The position numbers and the translations under genes were made by a program. Shown here piece by piece: positions 22,181-34,256 of a DNA stretch of 64,000 nucleotides (the first letter of the stretch is position 1; the number at the start of each line of letters is the position of its first letter). Origin of the DNA: Tetrahymena thermophila SB210 (Eukaryota; Ciliophora; Oligohymenophorea; Hymenostomatida; Tetrahymenidae); the NCBI RefSeq assembly GCF_000189635.1, contig NW_002476413.1, positions 558,001 through 622,000 of the forward strand, read 5' to 3'. A model generated the notes under the pieces. It was not told where the DNA came from and did no database searches. It saw nothing but the letters and a program-made list of their open reading frames with translations.

Positions 22181-24899
22181 ATGCTTAAAAACAATTTTAT
22201 AAACAAATTAGACTAAAATAACGAAGATAGAAAGTATGGTCAAGAAACTCATTATTAAGAAAATCCATAAATAAGCCTAATAAAAAATGATAGCTAGAGT
22301 GAGCAAGGAGAAGCTGAATTATTCCCTAGGAACGAATTTATAGATAAAACTGAATAGGAACAATCTTAGAATTTTAAGTAAAACCCTATATTTGACGAGA
22401 ACGAATATAAATCAGTAAGAGGAAGATATAATAATCAGGAAGATGGAGTCAATTTTTTGACCCCTTCTAAATCTTCTCCTGGCATGATGGAGTATTCTCC
22501 TATTATTTCTTAAGACTAATAAATAAATCATCATGATTATCGCTCCACTGTAGGTCCAAGATAATAATTTTATTCTCAGTAATAATATTAAACAAATGAA
22601 AATACTGCTAAATATTTTTACTAAGGAGACAAAAATAATTAACTGAATTATAGCACAAATAATAGAGAATAAAATCAATACAATCCTGACTAAGTTAACC
22701 CATAATAAATTAATTAAGATGAAAATCAAATGAATAACTCTATGCTTAAAAACTTATATGAAAGGACAGCTTCTCATACTTTACTTTATGAATAGAACTA
22801 ACATTTAAAAAGTATTTATTAAGATCCTTATGTGCTCATGAAAGCTTTTGAAGCTTAAAAGGTATCTTAATTATAATTTTCAAAAGTATAGACTCCTTAC
22901 GATGTCTATGGGTCTTTCCAAAATAATAGGATATAACAAAGACTGAGGGATTCTGTTTACAGTGGTACGTCTTAAATTTTCAATGAAGCTATAAACTTCT
23001 CTATAAACTCGTATAAAGTTAACTATGTTGCTTCTAATTACAACATGGGAGTAAAAAATATAGAAAAATCTTAATTTACAAATTAAATGCTTTCAGAACA
23101 TGATAGGTAAATAAATATTTTCATTTTTTATACGAGAAACAAAGAAATTAATTATTTGATTTTTTATTTCAAGCTTACAAATTTTATTAAAACAGAACTC
23201 TTTTTTCAATTAAATAAATAAATCTATTTATGCTTAAAATTTCAGCCAGACTTTACAATTTTATTTTCACGGTATGACCCTTTTCAAACTTTTGATAAGA
23301 TAAAATAACGGAAAAATATAAAAGAAAGAAAGTATTTTTTAGATTTTTAAAAGATGCTTTCATGAAATTAAAAAATAAAAATGGAAATAAATTAAAAAAT
23401 ATTGATTAAATATTTTAAATTGATAAACAAATTAAATAATAAAAAAATAACCAATAAAATATTCAAATTAGTCTAAATTCTAATTATCTTATTGAAGAAA
23501 AAAATAGTAAATTGCGTTTAAATTTTGATGGCCAAAATAAACCTAAATTTTAAATTTATATGAATCCAATTAGATCATTTTCTTTTAAAAAAAATATCAA
23601 TTTAGATTATTCTTTTCGCATATATTTTTATTGGAGTTAGCAAAATATTTGTTGATTATTCTAAAATTAATAAAATTAAGAGGTCAAATGAATTATTTTT
23701 CTGATTAAAATATTTTGAAATAAATTAGATAATAAAAATATAATTTATTAACAAGCAACATTAAATATTATCAATTAATTAATATCGTTTTTTAATTAAA
23801 AAGATATTATGATCCTTTGATCGAACTCGCATAAAAGTAACTAGGAAAGGAATACTTCCCAAATAATGAATGGTTTGAGAAAAATATTAAATAGTTTGTC
23901 AATAGAGTAAATATAGAGAAAAGAGTGCTCAAAGATTCAATTGTAAACTAGAATTGTGTTATCCTTGAAACATTTGATTTGCAAGTTTCTGCTAAATATT
24001 CTATTGTTAAAACAACAAATAGCTCTGGTAAACCAGATCCTCGCTACCCATCTTAGATTCTGAAAATCTAGCTCACCTATACGAATAAACTAGGAATGAA
24101 CATAAATAATCTTTTAATAGTTTTAGCATCTGCGAAAGGTAGATTTATTTTCTTAAAATAAAAATAAATACTCTAATAATTTGTATTTTACTGATTAATT
24201 AATTAATTTAAATCTTAAAAAAGGCTATGAAACAGTTTTAGCAGACCCTCCTAAAATCATCCAAAATTAATTAAAAGCTTACGAAACAATATACTAAGAC
24301 GTCTATCTTCCTAATTACAGACCTAATTCCTAAATGTTGATTTCTTAGTTTTCTTATAGGTAATTATTATCAAAATGGATTATTAAATGCTTTAAGCTTA
24401 ACTTTATTTAACTGACGTACTTTATTAATTTATTTTTTTTTTAATGTATTATAAAAGCACGGGTTTTAAACAATCTAGGGTGAGCGCTTTAATACCAAGC
24501 ACTCCAAACAAATTCATGGATTTTATTTTTATCAACAAAGAATAATTTAACCAAATGTGGGCTGAAAGTAAAGATACCATGATCTATTGTTCACCAGTTT
24601 ACTTGAATACCCACATAATCCAATCATGTGAAGATTTCAAAACAATTTATCCTCTTTTAATAGAAATTGTAGAAGCCTTCGAATAATATAAATAGTCTTG
24701 GAGAGAATTTGGAGGTTCATTTACCATACTAAATGACCCTTACCCGAATACTACTTATCTTCTTAAAATTTGTTTCTCATAAGATTAAAGAGTTTACTTC
24801 TAATTTAGTAGTGTTGGGCAAGACCAAGTCTAATCTTTCAACATTAAAAAAGTACTCTAAAGCATACTTGATTTATTTTACTTCTTATATTGTGAGTGA
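22181..24899 (+). CDS. Protein with C-terminal alpha-adaptin-like appendage domain
   Basis: A 612-residue protein in four exons (22181-23106, 23804-24138, 24224-24359, 24458-24899) with consistent phases; the first intron is 697 bp. Residues 1-300 are disordered, Gln/Asn/Tyr-rich. Residues about 309-612 resemble the appendage (ear) of AP-2 alpha: a beta-sandwich part (ETFDLQVSAKYS; LTYTNKLGMNINNLLI), a linker, then a platform part (KFMDFIFINKEQFNQMWAES). That matches the alpha platform pattern of a KFF strand and FFxRW helix, including the key Trp. The adaptin trunk is absent, so this is a stand-alone ear. Appendages recruit accessory proteins bearing DPF/FxDxF motifs to clathrin coats, and the preceding gene encodes many of that type. 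The fold assignment is by pattern only. Stop lies in a TGAG repeat that puts TGA in every frame. Confidence 0.6.
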
Positions 24900-24914
24900 G
24901 TGAGTGAATGAGTG
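24888..24914. repeat. TGAG tetranucleotide repeat forming multi-frame stops
   Basis: GTGAGTGAGTGAGTGAATGAGTGATG spans the stop of the appendage gene. A four-base period places TGA, the only stop in this code, in all three frames. Confidence 0.8.
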
Positions 24915-26998
24915 ATGAAATCACTGATTTTATAAAATTTAAAACATTTTTCTTCATACTTGTATCTAAATTTATATGTAAATAATTTTATTTTCTAAAT
25001 CAACTAAACTAAAAAAGTAAACTCTATTTTTTCACTGTTAAATGAATAAAAAATAAATAAAACAGTTCTAATTATTATTAAGAATTTCATGTTTGTTTTT
25101 TTAATATTTTGTAAAAATGTAAATTTGTGGTTTGAAAGTAAATAATGTTTTTCATAAGAAAAAGAGTAAAATTAGTTTGAAATGTAAGCACGAACATAAT
25201 ATTTTTAATTAAATAATAATCTGAGCTAATAATTTTATATATTTATTTTTCTTATATTAATAAAATTATTACTGTAATCTAAGTATCCCCATTTATTTAT
25301 TTATTTATTATTAATTGCTATTTAACTCATTTTTAATTAATTCTGATAAAAAAGATACTTTAATTTTTTTAAAATATGAATAATCATTAACACATTGAAA
25401 GAATAATTATCCGTTCTTTTACAATCAGATATTATTTTTTCCAGTTTTCACTAATTATTAGTAAAATTTAAAGAATTTTTAAAATTTTTCAGTGTTTAAA
25501 TAAAAAATTGACTTTAAAAAGTTAATAAATCAAATAAAAAAAAAACCCTTTTTTTATAAAATTTTTATTAGTGAGAAAAATAATTAACTAGGAATAATTG
25601 TCATTGACAAAATTGTTATTGTTAAAAAAATACTCTTATAAACAATACATTAAATACCATTGAAATTATTAATTTGTTTTCTTTTAAACACTTATAGGTA
25701 TTTTACTCTTGTTAAATTCGATCTTCTACTATACTATTAAATAATCCCTCATTATATGTTTTCATTTAAGTTAAAAGTTTAAAGATAATAAATGCTGATG
25801 ATTAGTATAATAAATTTTATACATTTCTCTTTATTTAATTTATAGAATTGAAAAGAGATTATTTTGGGTTTAAAAGCCAATAAATTTTATGCTTAATCAA
25901 AAATATGTGATTTAGGATTTATAGCAGGTATTTTTATTTAATGTTTTGTGGAAAATAGATAGATGATCAAATATCCAAATTAATCTTTTTTTTAAAAGAA
26001 TAAAAGGAGTGTGTGGCAATTAATAATAAATAATAAAATAATAACCTTCTATAATAAAGCTATACCTTAAATAAATAGATAGATCAAATTCTCATATAAA
26101 TAAATATATTTTTAAGATTATAAAAAAGAAAATTTTTCTATTTAAAAAAAGTTTTTCTATTCTGTCAAATAATTAAATGACTACTTGAAATAAGAAGATG
26201 AATGAAACATTTAAAATTAGTGTGATTAAATAAATAAATATCTAGTAGACTTGTGAAATTTTATATTTAGATATGATAATATGTTATTAAATTAAGTCTT
26301 TCCTAATTTTTTATTGATAAGAGTTTTATAATTAAAGATTTTATATTCAAGAAGATTCTTATTAGAGATTCATAATAAATCTAATTACATAAATTTAAAG
26401 GTGGGTGGACAACCAATCATTCGTTTTTTGGATTTAATCTTCAAATTAATCTGTTTTAAATTAAATATTAATATTGGTTAACTTATATCAGAGAATATAA
26501 ATATAATCTGATTTACATAAATTATTGCTTATTTTTATTGAAATAAAACACTTCTTAAATCTTATAACATCATCAAAAACAAAAAAATTTAAATTAAATA
26601 AAATATTCATAAAAAATAAGTTCTTGAACCATTATTGCAGAAGCCCTCCACGGATAGAATTCCTGAAAATTTTCTTGTTTTAAAATAAGAATTTTAATGA
26701 AAAAATGAATATTCTCAATGTTCAGAAAAAAAAAATATTTAAACTAAAATATTTACCTAAATAATAAAAAAAATGTGGTTTACTTGAAGATTAATGCTAT
26801 TTTAATCATAGTCATCAATTACATATCAAATCTTAAAACTCTTTCTTGTAATTAACAAACAATGATTAAATTACAAAATGTAACATAGAGCCATTTAATT
26901 CTGTCGAAATTCAGTTGATCAATCATTCTTAAAAACAAATTATTAAAGTGGAAAATTTTCAAGACAATTAAATAGAGCTATTTGCTGAATCTCCTAAC
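24900..26998. other. Intergenic, no gene seen
   Basis: About 2.1 kb of A/T-rich DNA. The slightly richer patch at about 26630-26700 may be 5' leader of the following gene. The open frame extends a little above 26999, with an alternative first exon at 26862. Confidence 0.5.
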
Positions 26999-28804
26999 AT
27001 GAGTTCATCTATTTCTAATAAAGACACAATGCTACCTGAAGTTGAGCTAACGCAGAATGATTCTGAAAATTTAGATGATTAATTTGAATAAATATTTGAA
27101 GAAGAAGAAAGTAGTTCCTTTTAGAATTCATCTCCAAAATTAAAAGAATAATCGCTATCAAATAATAGTCAATTGGATTTTGTAACTAATCATTAAAATA
27201 ATAATTATTAAAATTGTATCGATGATTCGCAAAAAGTAAAATATTGTTGCAAGCAAATTAAATCTGGTTACTTAGAAGATTCTTAACAAACTAAAAATCT
27301 GATAAAAACATATTTTAGTGAAAATAAAAATCATTTTAAAAATTAAAATACTCCTTCATATAAAATCCTTCCAATAGATTATGATGATCTGCCAAGCAAT
27401 AAATTTCACTTATATGGAGACATCTTTATTGAGTTAATGAATTCTAAAAAATCTTCAAACTAAGCTTAAGATTACAGTCAAGAAGTCATTCTGAAATGCA
27501 ACAAATAGATTAATCCTATTTTTGAGTGGAAACACATAAGTCAAATCAAAACTAGTAAAAAAGAATTAATTTTCGATTTAAATAGCAAAACAGAAACGAA
27601 CAAAGATTTCAATTCTATCATAAAAATTTTAAAAGCTCTTAATTAGCAACAAGAATTAACAAAGCTACTTATAGAAGCTGAGAGCAATTTACCTAGAATA
27701 TAAAATTCTATAAAAGATAGTTTTAATTTATTGAAATAGAATTAATTGATTGAATTATTTTACTAACGCAGACAGTTGTTTCAAAGTAAATGCCAATTTT
27801 TCTTGAAAGAAATATCTGGTTAGAAGAAATACATATTTTTGAAGTTAAACTACAACGAAGATAAACTGGAAATTGAATATTCTTAAATGGGAATTTCTAC
27901 AAACCTAGTTGAAATTTTATCTGGCTAGCAAATCAATTAAGTTGCATATAAAATAATGAGAGGAAATTATCCAGAGATTTTAGGAAATAAACTTAAAGAA
28001 ATATGGTCTCAATAAAGTATAATCAGACTTCTTAACTTTGAACAAAATAATTATAAAGAATTAAAATTTGAAAACATCGAGTTAAATACTCTTGATGGGC
28101 TATCATTTAAAACTACTATGACAATTAAAAGGGTTTAGTTTAGGTATGATTCTATTTATGAAAACCTTCCTTTAAAAGACTAATTTGTTTATATAGAATT
28201 TAATATTAGTCCTAGAGTATTACAGCAGATAAATAAAATGAGAAAAGATATATCTGCTCCTAAATTAGAGTATATTTAATCATAGTCAAGTAGCTTATTT
28301 TAAGATTAATAGATTTTATCTCCACCTTCTATTTATGAGTAAGTAGAAGTGAAAAAATCCCAGTCTTAAACAACTATAGATTTTAACACTGAGGATTTAC
28401 TTAATCAAAGATTTTGCCTGGCTGAATAGATAAAAAATGAAAATGCTTAAACCACCAAATAAGAAAATGATGAATCAGATCTAGAAAAACATAGCTAATT
28501 TATATACCAAGCAATTATGTAGTCTTTAAATAAAAATAAAAAATACATCTTAAGTTAAAAAAAATTGTAATCAAAGGCATTTAATTCTCTTAAAAATAAA
28601 AAAAGAAGGCAACTTGGGTTTATTGAAGAAAATAATAAAGATTTTTACTATGAGATGCAAACTCAATTACTATTGGATAAGTTTTATAACTATGAGGAAA
28701 TCAAGGAGCTCATTAAATAATCTTATTAAATTAATAAATAAGGCTCTCCCGAACAAAAACAAACAAATAACTAGTTTTAAATTTAGAATAATTTTTTACA
28801 ATGA
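26999..28804 (+). CDS. Uncharacterised protein, upstream copy of a tandem paralogue pair
   Basis: A 601-residue product with no recognised family, closely related to the next gene. The N-terminal about 120 residues are acidic and Ser/Asn/Gln-rich (runs such as FEEEESSS). A conserved core follows from SYKILPIDYDDLP through FHLYGDIFIEL, a long helical part with QRRQLFQSKCQFFLKEISGQ, YSQMGISTNLVEILSGQQ, RGNYPEILG, and YIEFNISPRVLQQI. A variable Gln-rich linker precedes a conserved tail (AFNSLKNKKRRQ ... FYYEMQTQLLLDKFYNYEEIKELI). The MGISTNLVEILSG stretch faintly recalls a PAS-type core, but this is weak. The start is uncertain: an ATG at 26862 with a 35-bp intron (GTAACA..TTCAG) would add 34 residues and also fits the frame. 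Confidence 0.72.
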
Positions 28805-30168
28805 AAAAATTGTTTGCTTGCTTGCTTAAGACTGGTAAGCTAAGCATGATTTTACTTTTAAAATTGATTAGTGATAAAAACCATATAATATTAGCTCAAA
28901 AAAAAAAGCTTAACTTAATAACATTTCAATGATAAATAAAGAATAATAATAATCACTTATTTTCTACAATCATCATAACAAATTATATTTTAATCATATA
29001 TATATCATAATAAACTCTTATTTTTCTTTATATTTAAATAATTATAAAATACTGTAATTTATCCTATAGCTAAATTTAAAATATCACCAACTCTATTGGT
29101 ACAGATAACAATATATATTTGGAAGAATAATATTCCTGAGTTGGTTTGTTTTTATTTATGAAAAATTATAGTATCTGAATTTATATTTTTGTAACAAATT
29201 TCTATGGTATTTATTATTTATTGGAGTTATTAAACAACATATTAAGTAATTAATTTTAACAACAATTAAAAAAATTTTATTATTTTAGTAAATGAACATA
29301 TTTTAATTACTTTAGACCTGATTGAGTATGTATGTAAAAATTATTATGTCCATATTAAAAATATATCTTGTATGTTTAATGTTAGTTTTTATTTTGCCAT
29401 TTAAAAATAATGTAATAATATACTTTTTAAGGTGTAAATATGTATTAAAGATACTTTATTTTTAGCTTCTAGATAATTCAATTATTTTTTTAAGCTTAAC
29501 TTTTTAGATTACAATTTACAGAAGTTTATATTTATTTAGGCAATCAAAACTATTTTTGATTATATTGTTACATCCTTTATTTGCATTTAATTAAATCTAT
29601 TTTCAAAATTATGAATTAATTTTGTATTTATTAAATTTTTAAGAAAGTAATTAATTATCAATTTATATTATTTTCATTAATATTTGGTCATTTATTAATT
29701 ACAAACTATACTTTTATAAATAAATAAATATTTATTTATTCTTTTTTATTAGGTTGAACTTATTTATTCTTTTTTATTTAAGAAACTAATAGATTACAAA
29801 TTACAGATATTTCTATTTTAATTTAAGACCTGCTTAAATATTGATAACTATTTAATATTTTAATATGGGTTGAATTATACTGACAACTATTTTAATCTAT
29901 AAAGTTATGATCGTTTTTTATATAGTAAAAAAATAAGTGAGTGAGTGGCTGAGCTTTTATAATCAAAAGTAAATCTTACTATGAATATTTAATAGCCATA
30001 CTTATACTTCAACTATATTATATTTGCAAAATCATAATCATCAAAAACAAAAAAATAATTTAAGTGTTTTTGTAAAAGGAAATCTTCCAAAAATTTAATT
30101 TAATAAATAGGTAACAAAAATAGTACTATTTTAATTTCGATATTAATCCAAAATCATACATTTTGTTA
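28805..30168. other. Intergenic between tandem paralogues
   Basis: About 1.36 kb of A/T-rich DNA with no gene seen. It includes a short TTGC run just after the first gene and a GAGT run near 29937. Confidence 0.5.
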
Positions 30169-32253
30169 ATGAACACTTGCAGTGCTTAAAAGAAAAAAAT
30201 ATGTAAGCCTAAAAAGTCATCAACCTCATAGCTCAAAAGTAAAAAATCATTGCTAACAAAAGATGATAAATTTAAGTCTACTGATAAATAGGATGCTAAA
30301 GAAGTTGAGTGGCCTTTTTAGGTTAGGTACCTTCAAAATCATGATTAAGAATTATTTAATCAAAATTAAAGTGAGGATTCTCTAAATTCTTCTTTAAAAT
30401 TGCCATATTATTAATAAATTAAAACAAATTTAATTCAAAAAAATCAACAAATCACTGGATATCATAATATTTGCTCTTTTTCTTCCAAGGAAGAAGACAA
30501 ATTAACTTGTTAACTTTAGTATGATTCAAATAAAATTGATAAATTAGATTTAGAGAATGAATCCCCTGTTGAGCAAGAGGAAGAAGAAGTATAAATAGAA
30601 GGCGGTGGCTCATCATAAAGTTCTTCACCTTTATTAATTTACTAATTTTAAAATGGAAAATTAGTAGAAAATGACAGGAATTTGTTAATCGAAAGTTATT
30701 AAAATTCTTAAATAAATGATGATAGAAATCTATAATAACCCTGTTAGCAATAGGAGCCTTTATTTTCTGAAAAATATTATTAAACTGATTCTTAGACAGT
30801 AGCAAAATCATTTAAAAATAAATCTAAAAAAAGTATGATCTTAGATAAACTAAAATAAATTCCTTCATACAAAATTCTTCCTATTGACTTTGATGACTTA
30901 CCAATAAATGAATTTCACTTATATGGAGATATTTTTATTAGCTTGGAGAACACGAAATAACTCATTCAAAATTAAAATCACACTTAGTAAGTAGTACCTA
31001 ACAATAATAAATAGATTAATGCTATTTTTTAATGGAAACACATACAAGAAATGAAAAATAGTAAGAGAGAATTAATATTCAACTTTAGCAACAAGACAGA
31101 AACTAAAAAAGATTTTAATACAATTATAAAAATTATAAAGGCTCGTAACTAAAATCGTAACTTAGGAATGCTCTTATTAGAAGCAGAAAATAGAGTAAAT
31201 AATATCTAAAATTATATAAAAGAAGGATTTACTCTAATGAGATAGAATGGATTAATCGATTTATTCTTTTAGCGTAGATAGTTGTTTGAAACCAAGTGCG
31301 AATTCTTCTTGAGAGAACTTTCTGGCTAAAAGAAATATATTTATTTGAAGTCTTATTATAATGAAGATAAGCTAGAAATAGAAGATTCTTAAATGGGAAT
31401 TTCAGCTAATTTTGTTGAAATTCTATCAGGTCAATAAGTAAATTAAGTTGTTTATAAAATAATGAGAGGCAATTATCCTGAAATATTTGGTAGTAAATTA
31501 AAAGAGTTATTCTCTCATTAGAGCATTATTAGGCTTCTTAATTTAGAATACAATGATTACTAAGAGTTGACATTTGAAAATATGGAATTAAATTCACTCG
31601 ATGGCTTAACATTTCCAGCAACAATGACAGTTAAAAGAGTATAATTCAAATTTGATCCTGTGTTTGAGAATCTTCCTTTACAAGATAAATTTGTTTTCAT
31701 AGAATTTAACATTAGTCCTAAAGTCTAATAACAATTAAACAAAATAAGAAAAGAAGCATAAACTCCTAAATTAGAAAGCTTATTTTGTGAATCTACTCCT
31801 TTATAAAAATAATTTTCTCTATAATCTAAAGACATAGAGGAGTTGAAAAAATGTTAACCCTTATCTAATAAAGAAATTTAAGGGTAAAATAATTATGAGG
31901 AATCTGAAAAAGTAAAAGAAAACCTCCTCTTAAACTTAAATTAAAAAGAGTAAAGCAGTAAATAAGCAGAGGATCTTATCAAATAAGACACATAAAAATT
32001 GAATGAATAAAAATTGAAGTTAAATGCATTTAATTCTATCAAAAACAAAAGAAGAAAACAAAGAGGAATAATAGAAGAAGATGAAAAAGATTTTTATTAT
32101 GAGATGTAAACTCAAATACTCTTGGATAAATTTTATGACTACGAGGAGATCAAAGAATTGATCAAGCAATCAGATTAAATTATTGATTAAAGTTCACAAT
32201 TACAATAACCAAATGATAGTTCGTGCTAAGACAAAAACTTCTTTCAAATATGA
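30169..32253 (+). CDS. Uncharacterised protein, downstream copy of a tandem paralogue pair
   Basis: A 694-residue single-exon protein with the same core as the gene at 26999-28804. Matching blocks include SYKILPIDFDDLP, FHLYGDIFISL, QRRQLFETKCEFFLRELSGQ, SQMGISANFVEILSGQQ, RGNYPEIFG, FIEFNISPKV, and the tail AFNSIKNKRRKQ ... FYYEMQTQILLDKFYDYEEIKELI. The N-terminus is longer and different: a strongly basic start (KKKICKPKKSS, possible nuclear signal), then Gln/Asn/Glu-rich disorder. The core is much better conserved than both ends, showing selection on a folded domain of about 300 residues. Same orientation and 1.4 kb spacing indicate a local tandem duplication. Function unknown; nuclear location is a guess from the basic N-terminus. 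Confidence 0.8.
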
Positions 32254-34256
32254 AATAAAATTTTCATTCAAAGAGTAACAAACGTAATTCAATTTAAAGC
32301 AATAAAAATCAAAATTTATTCAAAACAAATAAATAAATAATTAAAGCTAATTTATAAAAATACCACTTATCTATCATTCATTATATTAAATTAATGATGT
32401 AATTTATTTATTTCATCGTTATTTATACTAATTATAATCTAAAAAATCTATAAATTAATTAATTTTATTACTGCACAAAATCCATTATTTTTTTTCTTTG
32501 AAGACTTTTTTCCTATTCTATTTTAGTACTTTTTTTAATTGTTGCTTGAAATAATATGTTAATCTGTTTTTAGATTAAGATAGGTAGCATTATATTATTA
32601 AATTATTTATATTAAGTAAGCATATGAAAATAAATAAATAAGTAGTTTATAAGTAAGTGTATATATGTATGTATACTTTTAGTAACTTTAAATCCTCATC
32701 AAATATATTTTATGAGTAAATTTCTAGTAAAAATTAACATAAGAGTTTTTATTTGTTTGAAGAAAAATATACATTTACATATTATCTAAATTGCTTACTA
32801 ACCTTAGAATACTATTTTTTCGATTTAAGCTTGCTTGGTGATGTATTATTTTAGTTAGATATTGCAATTTTAAATATTTAGAAATAATTATTAAAAATAG
32901 ATTGAAATTAAAAATATTAAGTTAATTAATTTAGGTCCACTCAATTTGCAATAATTTATAGACTTTTTTTTGCTAACTATCTATATTGATTTTTAAATCT
33001 TTACAAAGATAAATTAAAAATTATGCTTCTCATTTTCTGGTACACCAAATATATCATTCTTAAAAAAGTTTCAAAGCCATTTTATTTAAAATTTAAATCA
33101 GATAAAATGATGGATAAAGTAATATTTTTAAATATATATTTTAGTGAAATTAATTTTTAAGTTTTGGAAAGCAAATTAATTAAATATGTAAATTATAAAT
33201 TCAGCATAAAATATAAATATTATCTTTTTAAGTTTTTCAAAATAATTTATTCAAGAGTTATTAAATAGAAAGCTTGAGGTGAGAGATTGGTTTATTCATT
33301 TTTTAATTTAAATAGAAATATGAATAATAACTATAAATTCAAATTAAATTAAAAATACTCTTTTGATAAAGGGAAAAAAGAGGTATTAAAGTTAATTTAA
33401 AAATAATTATTTTCTAATTTATTTTATAAATAATTTCATATTTAATACTAATTGATGATTATGAAAATTTTCCTGAGAACTGCTTCAATATTTTTAAAAC
33501 ATTTCTTATCAATTTCTACATTTTTTAATAAATAAATTATAAATATAAAATTTTGCTCTGAGAATTGATGAACCAAAAAAAAAAATAGATTATTTTTTTC
33601 ATTAATAATCTATTTTTTTTCATTATAAATATGATAAATTGCTTTATTTTTTTATCAATTTTATATTTGATTTCATTCTGATGCTCATTCATCAAAGTAA
33701 ATATAGAGAAGAAATGATTCAATATTATTAAACATTTCTTATCAGTTTTTTTATTTTTGAACAAATAAATATCAAATCTAGCATTTTTTTTTGTTTTTTG
33801 AGGATAATCAACTCAAATAAATAAATAAAAATAATGATTTAAAGATTGATTTTTGATAAATGTGACAATTAATTAAGAAGATATATATAATTTTAAGAGT
33901 ATTCATAAAAAATGATTAAATCATTAAAAATCGAGCTTATACAATAGATATTTGTTTGGTGTTATTTATTTATGTTTGTTTGTTTGTTTTTATAAATTAT
34001 TTCAATATTTCAGTTAAAATTTTGAAAAATGTTAAATATTATATGATTAACAAATAATTTGTTAAAATAAGAAAGTAACTAAGTCAATAAATAAATAATA
34101 TTTTAGCACTACAAATTTTTCTCAAAGATCAAAATTTATAATCATATTTAAATAGGTTGATATTATTTAGTATAATTAAGATCATTTAATATTTTATTTA
34201 AATCTACTAAAATCATATTCTTAATTCAAGATATTCATAGCTAGCTGTTGCGAAAT
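32254..34256. other. Intergenic with small repeats and a hairpin
   Basis: About 2 kb with no gene. TTCAATATTNTTAAAACATTTCTTATCA-like elements recur at about 33484 and 33717 (offset about 235), and a long perfect hairpin lies near 33577-33620. Confidence 0.5.
33577..33620. repeat. Perfect A/T inverted repeat (hairpin)
   Basis: AAAAAAAATAGATTATT pairs with AATAATCTATTTTTTTT around a nine-base loop, a 17-bp perfect stem. It sits between two copies of a short direct repeat. It could be a remnant of a small inverted-repeat element or simply a palindrome arising in A/T DNA. Confidence 0.6.

Noticed and set aside
23107-23803. Extra 26-base exon near 23255 inside the long intron
   Set aside because: Its phase does not fit the flanking exons.
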